A stretch of DNA of 64,000 nt from Prostheceraeus crozeri. Taxonomy: Eukaryota; Platyhelminthes; Polycladida; Euryleptidae. A model generated the notes under the pieces. The model was given only the letters and a program-made list of their open reading frames with translations, was not told the origin of the DNA and searched no databases. The stretch is from contig CAJQUW010012711.1 of the NCBI GenBank assembly GCA_907163375.1, positions 62,001 through 126,000 of the forward strand, in the 5' to 3' direction. The translations under genes and the position numbers were made by a program. Shown here in pieces: positions 32,942 to 44,231 of this stretch. Position 1 is the stretch's first letter; each line of letters starts with the position of its first letter.

Positions 32942-33319
32942 AAATGTCAATGAGTACATGGAATGTTTAGTTTTTATTTCTAGATGGGCTTGTTCAAAGA
33001 AAAATGAAAATAAAGTAAAACAATTCACCATACAATAACTAAATATAAAGTTATCAAAAATCCGCAAAGACTTTTCTCGCACCCTGTATTAGGCTATTAT
33101 CATTTTTATTATTAACTTAAGTCGTTGCTTGTTAATGAAAACTAATTTGATGATTGTAGCAAGCCTCTGAAGGCCACACCGTTATCCAAAAAACCCGTTC
33201 AACGGATCCAGGATAACCAGCATAGATAGAACCTGAATTTGAAGTCGGAGCCGGAGCCGAGCCGGAGCCTTTCACATCAGTGTCGTGTGATGAGATAACG
33301 CATCGGCTCCACAGCTCTG

Positions 33320-33949
33320 ATTTCAGTAATGAAGATCAAATTGTGATATAGTTTTAGTGCATGCATCATATTTACATTAAGAGAATGATATATGCACTAT
33401 GCACTGCAGGCATTATATTTATTACTTGTGCATATAATGCATCAAATACATCAGAAAATTGTCAAATTCATCATTAAATGTCCATGTAACTTGAAGGGCA
33501 CTGTGTCAAACGTTGAGTGCTTAATTTAATGCATGAATAGTATTTTCAACTTCAAAAAGTTTTTTAAGTTCATATACGGTATGGTTGCCACATGTAGCAT
33601 GAGTAAAACAGTGTAACTGAAAATCAGAATTTCGTGGAACTTGAGGGATGCCGCCTAGAAATTCGATTTGGCTTAAATATGCTCCTTCTAATTTCCGTAG
33701 TGAACACTATCATTATTTGTTCACTATTTATGGTGTAGAAGATCGAAAGAAGATGATGTCAAAGACTTTCATGTTAAAGGCAAAAATCTGTCATCTTATC
33801 TGGATTTGCAGACTGATCTCCACACGCATCATTCAGTTTCGAAAGGGAGTGGAATTCTCACAAATTAATTATTGACTCGAAAACAATTGCTTCTGGACAT
33901 TAGAAACAATTGATAAGTATACTTGTCCACGGTATTGAAGACGCACAGG
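33320..33949. other. Intergenic DNA, nothing recognised
   Basis: AT-rich. One 75-codon frame at 33648-33875 without recognisable motifs. Confidence 0.5.
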
Positions 33950-34520
33950 AATCATGTGCCTACTCAGTCAATCAGCCCACTGGACAATGTTTTCCCATTC
34001 TGCCTGTAAATCATCATCAAGCGGCGATCTCAAAAAGTGTAAAATGATGATGTCACCAGCATATTTAATTACTGATGAGTTACTGCTTGCAGGTACAAGC
34101 TTCTCAGTGGCAAGAACAAAATGAATAGGACCAAGAACGCTGCCCTGAGGCACACCACTGGGGAGAGACACAAAGTCAGAATACGATCCGCTAATAGAGA
34201 CTTGCTGTTTCCTCGAGGGAAGGAAATTGCGAATCCAGTTAAGTGTAAAACATGGAATTTCGAAGTTTATACAAGCTTGTATAATCGCATCATGACTAAG
34301 TCAGTCAAAAGCCCTTGACATATCGACTGATAAAATTCGCACCGCACCAGAAGAATGATCGAGGAATCTCACAATTTTTTGCTGGGCAAGGACTAGCGCA
34401 CATGTAGCTCCCGAACCTGACCGCGGAATAAAAGCGAATCGTGATTTGTCAGCAGAATCTTTCACAAAAGGTAAAAGGAAACAAGCTTCTCAAACACTTC
34501 TAAAGTACTCTTTTCTTTTA
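33950..34520 (-). pseudogene. LINE reverse transcriptase remnant
   Basis: The minus strand gives DMSRAFD-like sequence near 34320, FLPSRKQQVSI, then SLPSGVPQGSVLGPIHF and SVIKYAGDIIILHF, where the catalytic YADD has become YAGD. Further on is WENIVQWAD. The upstream part carries in-frame stops. No endonuclease, 3' tail or target duplication was found. It differs in sequence from the two LINEs at 14.3-19.3 kb, so it is a third family, and dead. Confidence 0.8.
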
Positions 34521-35613
34521 ATCTTTCTGAAATTTTCAACACTTAAAATTCATCGGATTTCAATACAGAATTATTTTCTTGTGCATTAAAAGTAATTAGT
34601 TGAAAAATTACATTTATTTAAAAAATCAATAGAAAAATTCCTACATACATGCATGCATTTTGGGTCAAATTGTCATTAAAAGTAATTCTCAGTAGAACTA
34701 CAATGACAGTCTACTACACCGAAAGCAATGGAACTATGCACACTATACTTAAGACTACACTGTTACACATGGAAAATACTATTTCTTCACTTGAATTTGT
34801 TATCGCCAGTTTCTTAATCCGCCTATAATACTTCATGGAATCCATCATTTCTTCATTTGTTCTTCATTTGAAATACAATACATCCCACTACTTCAGCTAC
34901 CGATTAAGGGATATAAAACATAATACTGCAGTCCGTCAGTCATCAGCAGGTTCTCGTCTAATTGTGTTTCGACCCCTAACCTTAACACTCAAACCCAGAC
35001 GAGCGGGGTTCCACACATAGTGGCTGACAAAATACTGAATAGGTAATGATATATCTGAAAAGATATGTCAAAAAGATAAGTCACACATCATTCAAATACT
35101 ACGTTTCCCACATGTAAACTCATCCTGTCATTAAATTCATCCCATCAATAAATACAGCATGCTTTCTGCGATCCGCACACGCAAACAAATCCTGTACATC
35201 AATCTGTGCCCCTTCGATTCTTACAAGTAAACAGATCCTGTTCATTCTCGATTCCCATAAAGATGTAATCGTTGTGTGATAAATGATAAATGTGCAATCC
35301 GCCTTTACACAAAGTTCGCCTCATTCACCAGACTTAACAATGGGAGCTCTCTCATCTCCCTTAAGCCATGCTAAGTGCTCTGCATTCTCTCTTCAGCGCC
35401 CCATGTGATGGCTACAAGCCATTGTTAGCCGTCTGTTCACCTATGCAGCAAGGCGTTAAGGAAAACGTGAGTCATTTGTTGGTCGCGTGCTCATTGAAAT
35501 TCACAGAGTGAAGTGACTTGCCGAGCCGAGAAAATACCATATTTGTAAAGCGATTCATTATGCCTTGTAGAGCCTTTTCTGTGTAACTCATCAAGTCATG
35601 ATGAGAATGACCT
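34521..35613. other. Intergenic DNA, no gene seen
   Basis: No motif-bearing frames. Simple AT-rich stretches near 34550-34650. The left limit of the Penelope remnant probably lies within the last 100 bp. Confidence 0.45.
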
Positions 35614-37601
35614 CTATTTCATGATATTTAGTGTTTTACTAGTTTTGTGTAAAGCGTCTTGTAACTTCGAGCCATGCTTCGAGCATATTCTACAATATCT
35701 GACTACTTGTGAGGCGAAAACATGAAGGGCCATCTGTAATGGGATCATGCTCTTCGGAAAAGTCAGTTGCACCACAGATAAAGCGAAGTCATCCACCTTG
35801 TGATATACTGAAGTTCTCAACCTGCTTTGTGAGATTTGCATTTTCACGTCAAGGTAAACTACCTATTTATTGTTATCACCATTTCTCTCCGACAACAAGT
35901 CAGGTGGATAAATTCTTTGAATCAAAGAATCAAAGTGTTTATAATTAACAACAAATATATCTTCAATGTATCTTGATGTAGGTGACAACAAGCGTGCTAA
36001 ATGATATTTCTTAGTTTTTATCAAATTTTGCATAAAAACACGCCATCAGTGTAAGAGGAATAGGTCATCTAGGAGTGGAGTAGAATTTTCTCCCATTGGA
36101 ATGCCTTAAATCTTCCTGAAAACTAAATTGTCGAATGTGACGTAGGTTTGTGATGATAGGAAATATGTGGTCTATTATAACTTCTGTTTATCAAAACAGT
36201 GATATCCATTATATTTATTCATTGAGCAAAAGGACTTATATATCATATCCAATGCAAATAATTTTTTTGAGGAATTAAACACCAAATCCATAATAGCGAA
36301 TATGTGATCTTCAATCATTTTTTGATCAAGATTCGTATACAAGGTTGAAAAATCGAAAACTTGCAATGAATGAACTTGTGTCGAATTTAATCTATGTAGA
36401 AATTCTTGTATGGACTTTATACTCCAGAAACAATCGAAACCGCTGTTTTTCTTAATTGCCATGCAATGCCTCTGAAAATTGTCATGTAAAATACTTAAGG
36501 CTGAATTTGCTTTGATAGAAAGCTTTTTCGATGTGCATTGTCGTGTACCTGCTATGAATCTAAATTTACATGGAGTTTTGTGACATTTTGGAATCCAATA
36601 TAATTTTGGCAATTTTCTATCTTTTTCACAGACAGAGTTTGAACTCGCTTTTCATAATTGTTGTATGTTGATCACTGCGCTAAAATTTGCTCTGGACCGT
36701 GGGTATCATTACCCGATATGTTCGACGTGGAAATATCAATTCCCAACTCGATTAAGAGAATTTCGAGATAAAAAATTTTATGAATGAAGACATAATTATT
36801 AGATGCTTCATCAACTGGGCGTAATTATGACGTCATTCTGCAATTCTTTAAGATTTTTACCCATTTTGACATTTATCTTGTGTCGATCACTGTGTGCGCG
36901 AAATCTATTCGAAGATTTCTTGGCAAGATGTATTCGATCTTTAATCAGTGCCATGATTCTTGATTTCCATCCTGAGAATAAAGTAGCCTCGAGCTTCTCT
37001 TTCTTACTTATTTTTGTTATGGCACTCCAACTAAGGCTTTTGGGGATTTTGTGTTTGGTACCAAAATTGAAGAGTTGACATAAGCCTTCATCATCCACAA
37101 TTTCCAGATCATCCGTTATTGCATGACCATAATGTGTGTAAACAAAAGATTGCCTCTTGTTACATGAGCATGGATTATTCATGATGTGTATCACATCCTG
37201 AAACTTCATGTCATTAAAAAACGCCCATAATTGCGGTACTTCAATGCAGTGGCTTTATCTAATATGTGGCATATTTTCGGTGGATAACGTTCTTGAATTG
37301 TGCTTGGAATTAGCTTACACACACTTTGATCGCAGAATATAGACATGAGATTGAGTGAGTCTATTGTCTGAGATTAGAACGGGATAAATATGGTTGCTCG
37401 TTTTTTTACCTTTTCGTTCTCCGAGTCTAGCTTAAGTTTATTTTGAATGTATGCCGTCAGTATAAATGTCATCATCCTTGCCTTGCCTAAAATGGTTCTT
37501 AGCATAGTTTTAGGGAGAGATTTTAATTGATGATAAAACTTTGACTTCTTATGCGTCTCAAAAGAATCTTGCAATTCTTGATAAGTATTATCAAGTTCCA
37601 T
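35614..37601 (-). pseudogene. Penelope-like element, reverse transcriptase remnant
   Basis: Minus strand, 5' to 3': near 37150-37080 YGHAITDDLEIVDDEGL and FNFGTKHKIPKSL; at 36612 PKLYWIPKCHKTPCKFRF; then VFDFSTLYTNL; near 36100 GIPMGENSTPLL (family GIPMGTNCAPLLADLFL) and RYIEDIF (family RYIDDV, catalytic pair altered); finally VVRYCRIC near 35690. This is the ordered motif set of Penelope-like reverse transcriptases. Several frame changes and stops break it, and no GIY-YIG domain follows, so it is truncated and dead. It is not the missing part of the GIY-YIG fragment at 6.3-7.4 kb, which lies 28 kb away. Confidence 0.85.
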
Positions 37602-37949
37602 AATACTTGAGCCTTTTCTACCCGATTATTTTATTTTACCAGTACCATTATTTTTATTTTACCAAGTAATTATACCAACCACTGTGATTGTCAAAAATGA
37701 AAGATGTTCGGGCCGCTGGTAACTAGCCGAAGCGGAAGTTATAATATTTTCAATCCAATCCCAGCATCCTCCACGCTCAAAACCAAGCTTTTGGACAGTT
37801 CTTTGAAAAATGAACGAACTTCTTTGAAAAGTATGAACTTGAAATGAAAGTTCTTCCTTCTGCGACAACAGAAAAATAATAAACAATTTACGAACTGTAT
37901 TAGTGAGTAGTAACCCCGTGGCAGACGCAAGTGCAGTGCGGTGCAGTGA

Positions 37950-37969
37950 TGAGTCATCATGCTGACTCA
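37950..37969. promoter_or_regulatory. TGAGTCA/TGACTCA pair in the left terminus
   Basis: TGAGTCA, six bases, TGACTCA: a 7-6-7 inverted pair matching the AP-1/bZIP consensus, 45 bp from the element end, and present at both ends (54857-54876). It follows a direct repeat GTGCAGTGCGGTGCAGTG. Could be a protein-binding site of the termini or an enhancer; inference only. Confidence 0.4.
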
Positions 37970-38109
37970 GCTCCCCCCTCTGGAAGGAAGTCGCCAAGGA
38001 TGTGTTGGGAGGAATGGGTCCGTGAGGAGGAAACGGGTCCCTCCCCCTCTGGAAGGAAGGAAGGAAGGAGGAGTGATGAGGCAAGGGGTAGGAAGGGAGA
38101 AGGGTAGGA

Positions 38110-39430
38110 ATGGACAGAAAAAGTTCTGACCTCCCCCCCCCCTCCTGCCAAACTTCCAACTTTGGTTGTAGACATCGTAGAAAGCCGTGCCATAGCTCAT
38201 TTGAAAGCTGGGAGTGAGAAAAAGGCAGTGAAAAGCTCAGTTTGGGTTAATTTTCTTGGGTTTAGGGAAGAAAATGGCAAGAATCCGTCAGAGTTGGAAA
38301 AGGCAGGTGTTGGAGGTTTTGGGATGAGAAAAGTCGTTTTTCGGGCAGAAGGAGCCCTCGGATGGGAAAATGGAGTGCAAATTCGGACGTTTTGGCCAAA
38401 GTTGGGTCTAAGAACTTCTTCCCAACTCAATCGGAGAGAAAAAGTTCTGACCTCCCCCCCCCCCCTCCTGCCAAACTTCCAACTTTGGTTGTAGACATCG
38501 TAGAAAGTCGTGCCATAGCTCATTTGAAAGCTGGGAGTGAGAAAAAGGCAGTGAAAAGCTCAGTTTGGGTTAATTTTCTTGGGTTTAGGGAGGAAAATGG
38601 CAAGAAACCGTCAGAGTTGGAAAAGGCAGGTGTTGGAGGTTTTGGGATGAGAAAAGTCGTTTTTCGGGCAGAAGGAGGCCTCGGATGGGAAAATGGAGTG
38701 CAAATTCGGACGTTTTGGCCAAAGTTGGGTCTAGAAACTTCTTCCCAACTCAATCGGAGAGAAAAAGTTCTGACGTCCCCCCCCCTCGGCACCGATCTTC
38801 CAACTTTGCTTCTAGTGGACGGATTTTGTCGTGCCATAGCTCGTTTGAAAGAAACGGCTTGAAAGACAAATTCACTGAAAGAAACGGCTTGTTCATATCT
38901 GTCTTCGTTTAGATGTGAGACGCAATTTAAGATTTTGGGACCTTGCCAAAAAACGACAGAGTTAGAATTTGGGACGTTTTGGGCTGTAGCGCCAAAACGA
39001 AGCATCGGATGGGAAAACGGATTTCAGATTCGGATTCAGCATGAAATTCTGCATCGGTATGGTGAATTTGAAAGCAATCGGAGAGAAAAAGTTTTGAAGA
39101 CCTCCCCCCCTCGGGAGAGCTAGCTTCGATCTTGGCTTCTAGTGGACGGATTTTGTCGTGCCATAGCTCGTTTGAAAGCTAAGAGTGAGACAAATTCACT
39201 GAAGGAAACGGCTTGTTCATATCTGTCTTCGTTTAGATGTGAGACGCCATTTAAGATTTTGGGACATTGGCGAAAAACGACAGAGTTAGAATTTGGGACG
39301 TTTTGGGCTGTAGCTTCAAAACGAAGCATCGGATTGGAAAACGGATTTCATATTTGGAATCAGCGTGAAATTCTCTATCAGCATGGTAAGTTTCAAGTCA
39401 ATCGGAGAGAAAAATTTTCAACATTTTTCG
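38110..39430 (+). repeat. ~323-bp tandem array, left arm
   Basis: AAAGTT marks of successive units fall at 38120, 38441, 38764, 39088 and about 39412, a period of 321-324 bp. Each unit has CAATCGGAGAGAAAAAGTT, a poly-C run, CGTGCCATAGCTC and GATGGGAAAA blocks. The two outer units are most alike; inner units are diverged. Because the period is often a multiple of three, long open frames run through it (as at 53762-54574 in the right arm). I regard these as by-products. Confidence 0.85.
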
Positions 39431-40849
39431 AAAAAACGAGTTAGAATTTTTGCGATGGCTGCCTACTGTAGAGCCAAAACGAAGCATCGGATGGGAAAAC
39501 GGAGGCCAGATTTGGATTCAGCGTCAAATTCTACATGGAAATGGTATATTTCCAGCTCAATCGGAGCACTAGAACCGGAGATAGACGGGTTTTTAGTGTT
39601 TGGATGATGGGTATTACGTCATCAGCTGATCGCCACACACTATATAAGTGGAAACTCGGCTTGTGGAAATCAGTTCTCCTCCCGACTGGGTTGGGGTTGG
39701 TGAACTCTGGAGCTCCGATGATAGCATTGGAAATCTGAAAAACCGGGTTTCTATAAGAAACTGACTTAGAAAATTTCATTGCTGATATCAGCTAAGGCGT
39801 CAGACTTAGAGGTTCGCCAGGAGATGGCCTTCGTCTCCAGGCCATAAAAGACTCCAAAATTTTAAAGGCTTGTAACTTTGCTTCTACAAGTCCGTTTGAC
39901 TTGATTCAAAAAAGGTTCGGTTGCTATTGACCTGCCCTAAGTGATAGACTACTTATAAAATGTCGTATGTAGTGCTAAAAAGTTGAAAAATTTAAATTCA
40001 CTAGTTTTGGAGGTTTTCTGGGGTTTTCGACCCTGCTGAAGTCAACTAGATGATTTTTAGTGAGCCAGTCTTCTCATGGACTAAGCGGCTTTTCACTGAA
40101 AGTGAGCAAGACACGGAGAGTTTTGCTGTAATATTCCACTGACAGAGTGTTCCTTCGGGACGGCGGACGATGCCGTAGTGATAAGTGTGGCAAGGGAGTG
40201 TGTCATAGTTTAGACCGTAACCGCTGGGACAACTCATGTCTCATGTTGGGCATTTGACACAGTTCTCAACGTAGCACTTTGAACGCCAATCGGTTGAGTC
40301 TTAGCTATCTTGTCATGGGTGGCCTCTAAACATCTCCATTGCAAAACGCTGGTGAATCAAGCTCTCTACAGCTTGCTATCAAGCTGATCAAAGTCTGCCA
40401 ACCTCTTACCAACTCCACCGGTTTTCATGTCTGGCGATCAAGTCATGGACGGTGCACGATTTTCGGTGTGATACTTCCTGTGGGTGATTTCGAGACAGCG
40501 GTGAAGTCCGTAGCTGCACGGGACGTGGGCAATGGTAATCCTTGTGAAACCTCTCTGCGTCATGTTTGCAATGTTTCGTCTCAACGTTGTACTCTGACCG
40601 CCAGGGCGACATTTAGCTATCTGCCACAGGTTGCCTCATAAAATCGCCATTGCACTTGTCTCCCGACAGTTGGCCAACCATGTGAGAATGAACCATCAGT
40701 TCTTCTTGTCTCTATCACGATGACGAATTGATGAATGGAATGAAGGGAGGACATTCATGCGCCACACGCAACACGTCACAGACTTCTCTCTTTGCTAGTG
40801 AACAAGCTCTTGTCAGTGTCGTACAAAGGTTTTACTGTAACACAGGTTG

Positions 40850-41570
40850 ATGTATAGTTAGAAAGTTTGATCATTGAAGGTTTATTCGTAAGTCTAATCA
40901 GAAAGTGTATCATGGTTTGCAAAAGCAAAGTCTAGTATAGTCAAATATTTTTACTGCGACACAGGTTGATGTATAGTTAGAAAATTTGATCATGGCGTTT
41001 TATGAAACACAAATGCCATAAATGTTAGCGCTAGTGTAGTCAAATAATTTTACTACGACGCACGTTTGTGAAAATAAAGTTTAATCATCGAAGGTTTATT
41101 CATAAGTCTAGTCAGAAACTTTATCATGGTTTGCAAAAGTTTTATTGCAACACAGGTTGATGTATAGTTAGAAAGTTTGATCATCAACGTTTTATTCGTA
41201 AGTCTAGTCAGAAACTGTATCATGGTTTGTAAAAGTTTTACTGCACCACAGGTTGATGTATAGTTAGAAAAGTTTGATCATGATGTGTTATGAAACACAC
41301 ATGTCATAAAATGTAAGCGTTAGTATAGTCAACTAGTTTTACAGCAACACACGTTTGTGAAAATAAAGTTTGAACATTGACGTTGTATGACTGACCGAAC
41401 TCACAGCAGCATTAGAAAGTTTTAGAAGGTTTTACTGCACAGTGTAGATTGTCTTGTAACTTACTTTCACAGCACTAGAAAGTTTTATCGAAAAGGTTTT
41501 ACTGCACAGTGTAGATTGTCTTGTAACTTACTTTCAGAGTGTTAGAAAGTTTTATTGGAGACAGTTGGCA
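40850..41570 (+). repeat. ~100-bp tandem repeats, left arm
   Basis: A unit with GGTTGATGTATAGTTAGAAA, TTTGATCAT, GTAAGTCTAGTCAGAAACT and ATCATGGTTTG recurs four to five times with variants, followed by two copies of AAGGTTTTACTGCACAGTG. The right arm counterpart (50720-51480) has one additional exact 96-bp copy, so unit number changes between arms. Confidence 0.75.
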
Positions 41571-42034
41571 AATGTTTCCCTATTAGAAAATTCAAACTCC
41601 ATGACTGTTAGATTCGCTTCATCAGGTTTACTAAAAGTAGTTTTCTACTGCAATGAGAGTTTTGAATGTTATATGAAAACAGTGTTCGCCACAGCGCTAG
41701 AAAGTTTTTATCCTTAGTTGAGATCCGGACTGCAGTGTGTAAAATTTTTTATGTGACAGTCTTTTCACAAACGGTGAAGTGTAAATTCAGAGTGAATACA
41801 TCTGTTAGGTAGTCATTAACTTTGGATGTGAAGAAAAGCGAATCTGTGTACAGAATGAATTGAATATTAGACAACGCATGCAAGTTTTTGACAACTTGAG
41901 TGGTTGAAACCAAGTCTAAGTTTAACATGTTGGATATAAAAGTGAGATGGATAGGAATAAGTGTTGAATGTTTTATAAAACCAGATGTTGTCACACACGT
42001 TGAGTATGTATTCCATGACATTGAATCGCATGGA

Positions 42035-42087
42035 TTGCAAAGTCCATCATCCAAGGCTAGGCTCCTCTACGGTTGGATTTAGGGTTT
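42035..42087 (+). other. Stem-loop module 1 (weak member)
   Basis: GCAAAGTCCATCATCCAAGG ... GGTTGGATTTAGGGTTTT. ATCCAA pairs with TTGGAT. It is followed by GTGTAGAATATGTGAAGC, which also follows module 2. Mirror copy at 50192-50244. Confidence 0.45.
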
Positions 42088-43300
42088 TATATTACATGCG
42101 TTAACCATTCGTGTAGAATATGTGAAGCACATCTTCGCTTAAATGCAAATGTTGAAATAAGTTTTGTAAGAAGTCTTTGACAGGTTGTTGTGAAACTTAG
42201 CGAACGTTGAAAAAAGTTTTATGAAATGTTTCTGCAGTCACACCCGTTAGCGTACCAGCTTTACTAAATGTGTTGTTTGCCTTTATCAAATTGAATGTGT
42301 GTGTTTTGTAAATAAAGACAGCGTGTTTGCACTCTGCATCGACAGCATACAAGTATAGACATAACAACTTGTTGTTAGTCGAATGCATATGAGATAGGAA
42401 ACATTATGTGTGAGATAAAAATCAACCTGCTAGATGAAGTGAAACACAAAAGTGTCACAACTGGTTTACGGGAAATAAAGGAGAACTGTGACAACGCTTA
42501 CACTCATCATGGACAGATGAACATATAGTCTGACATTCAAATGAAAGTCGTAAACATGAACTGCGGTGTAAGAAACTTTATGTCAACAACTTTATGTTGG
42601 TAAAACTTTCATAGATTGCAGGCGTGTTGAAAGCTGATATAAAGACCTGTAGAAACGCATAAGTCTTAGTTCAACGACTCGACCCTTGAACTCACACAAT
42701 GAATACGTCTGTGTAGAAAACTCATTTGTAGGAAACAGCATTTTCTGTGTGAATGCAGACGATGTAAACATGACATTTAACATGGCTTGCAATAGTCAAC
42801 ATGCTGCCATTCAAAATGTTTATCATGAAACCTATCAGTGAAAAAACCCCTCCTGTGCCCACAAAGAATCATAAGTGCACTCTGCCGCCTGGTTGTCTCG
42901 CTAGCCCCTCAGCAGATAGAGTAGAACACAAAGATGAATGACAGCGCAGTCGGTGGGTGATCGTCTGTCGCGCTAGCCCCTCAGCAGATGGAGTAGAACA
43001 CAAAGATGTACGCGCTCTCTCTCTCTGGCGCCCGTCTGTCACATGAAACAGAGAGCTATCGCATCTGTCCCACGAGCAAGGATGCAGGAACGTATCGCCA
43101 TCTCCGACCTCCCACCTAGCTGATTCCCACACAGCTCATTGCTATCGTACCGGAAGGGGGATTCATGCGATAAATGCATCTAAGTTTGTTGAGTGGTTGA
43201 GGGTAGCAGTCAATGAAAATATGACTTCCCCTTCCTCCAACCATAAGTTTAGAGCAATATGATTGCGCGAATCAGACATTTGAAAGGGTGTATCATTCTC

Positions 43301-43308
43301 ATATAAAG
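43301..43308 (+). promoter_or_regulatory. TATA box before the palindrome's 156-codon ORF
   Basis: ATATAAAG lies 31 bp ahead of the ATG at 43339, leaving a leader of only a few bases if transcription starts about 30 bp downstream of the box. The mirror copy is in the right arm at 48971-48978. Confidence 0.45.
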
Positions 43309-43338
43309 CAGAGTCTCTTACATTTTGCTATCATAATC

Positions 43339-43809
43339 ATGTCTGAGAAGCCAACAGCGTGCGTGCTACCTTTTCGTATCATACACCGCGGTGAGGAATT
43401 CCACAGTGATATCTATGGTGAGGATATCACTGTGGAATTCGTGAAGTACAATTCTTACTTCACCCTACAGGAGGATTTGAATCGACGAGTGCGAGAAGAG
43501 GTTGAGATGGAGGCAAGTGAGGCCGAGACGGTGGCAAGTGATGCCGAGACGGTGGGGAGCGAGGCCGAGATGCCAACCAGCGCGAGCGAGACGGTCGAAA
43601 GGGATAACATGGAAAGTGAGGACATGGACAGTGTGGATGTCATTGTGATATCGGATGATGAAGTAAGAGTTTTACACATGCATGCGAATGGCTGTCATCT
43701 CAACTCGTTCATGTTTTCTTTCAGTGATGGAGTGAGTGATGGGCGTTCTTTAGTTCATAAAATCATCATGCACACATACAGCACACTGTTTCACCACATT
43801 TCCTCGTGA
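43339..43809 (+). CDS. Acidic 156-codon ORF with SUMO-binding-like motif (left arm)
   Basis: Unknown family. The N-terminal ~50 residues (CVLPFRIIHRGEEFHSDIYG, ITVEFVKYNSYFTLQ) look like a small folded unit. Residues 57-92 are an acidic repeat built on (S/A)EAETV. Residues 101-108, VIVISDDE, fit the SUMO-interacting consensus of hydrophobic residues followed by acids. Right after it lies GTAAGA (43663), with TTTTCTTTCAG ending at 43724: a possible 62-bp intron whose removal would place a TGA directly after SDDE, giving a 108-residue protein. No Polinton gene matches. Identical in the right arm. Coding status is uncertain: compact TATA, ATG and acidic composition support it. Confidence 0.5.
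   Translation: MSEKPTACVLPFRIIHRGEEFHSDIYGEDITVEFVKYNSYFTLQEDLNRRVREEVEMEASEAETVASDAETVGSEAEMPTSASETVERDNMESEDMDSVDVIVISDDEVRVLHMHANGCHLNSFMFSFSDGVSDGRSLVHKIIMHTYSTLFHHISS
43396..43440 (+). other. Perfect 18-bp hairpin inside the acidic ORF
   Basis: GAATTCCACAGTGATATC, a 9-base loop, then its exact complement GATATCACTGTGGAATTC. It lies in the codons for EEFHSDIYGEDITVEF. Such a long perfect stem within a coding stretch is unlikely by chance. It could be a protein-binding or nicking site, or an RNA element. Mirror at 48839-48883. Confidence 0.7.
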
Positions 43810-44231
43810 ATGCATCATGAGTTCTTATAAGAACTTCCTTCTAATGCAGCTAAAGCGGTCCCAAGCCCGCCACATATCTACGGATATGGAATGCAGAGGG
43901 GAAGGATATATGATGAATGGAATGAAATGGGAGGACACTCTTGCACCACATGCAGCCACAAACACATTTCTATCTTCATTAAGATGACATTCAGTCACTT
44001 GAATTCTAATGTGACCATCACATCCTTAGACCTCAGTACAGTCAACTCTCTAACGTACTTATTAAACCTATTATCTCTAACTTTACAAACACTGAAAGGA
44101 TGCTAACATGATGTCAAACTTTACAAACATCAACTTTATTTCTAACGTTGCAAACAGTGAAATGCTTGTGACACTATTTTATACTTTACCTAACTTACAA
44201 ACACTGAAATGCTTGTCACTTTATTTATACT

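Larger units (their letters stand above)
31276..33086 (+). mobile_element. Tc1/mariner-superfamily transposon, apparently intact
   Basis: Ends are CAGGGTGCGAGAAAAGTC and its inverted partner GACTTTTCTCGCACCCTG, a ~30-bp TIR with two or so internal differences. It duplicated TA (31274-31275, 33087-33088); comparison with hAT copy 1, which lacks it, gives the empty site CATTATATTAGG directly. Length 1811 bp with one uninterrupted transposase gene. Intact TIRs, gene and target make it the most plausible recently active cut-and-paste element here. Confidence 0.94.
29186..33319 (-). mobile_element. Non-autonomous hAT transposon, copy 2, interrupted by a Tc1/mariner element
   Basis: Reverse-complement copy of 2072-4374. 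The left end here is CAGGGCTGTGGAGCCG and the right end CCACAGCTCTG, one base off the canonical CAGCCCTG. Flanking octamers ATTACAGT (29178-29185) and ATTTCAGT (33320-33327) are a target duplication with one change. Without the 1.8 kb insertion it is about 2.3 kb and almost collinear with copy 1. The decayed right end and duplication suggest it is somewhat older than copy 1. Confidence 0.9.

Noticed and set aside
6304-37601. GIY-YIG fragment and the Penelope RT remnant as one element
   Set aside because: They are 28 kb apart with many unrelated insertions, each is separately truncated, and there is no flanking evidence linking them.
40339-40641. 100-codon frame as a gene
   Set aside because: No motif, an equally open opposite strand, and near a region that duplicates as plain DNA in the other arm.
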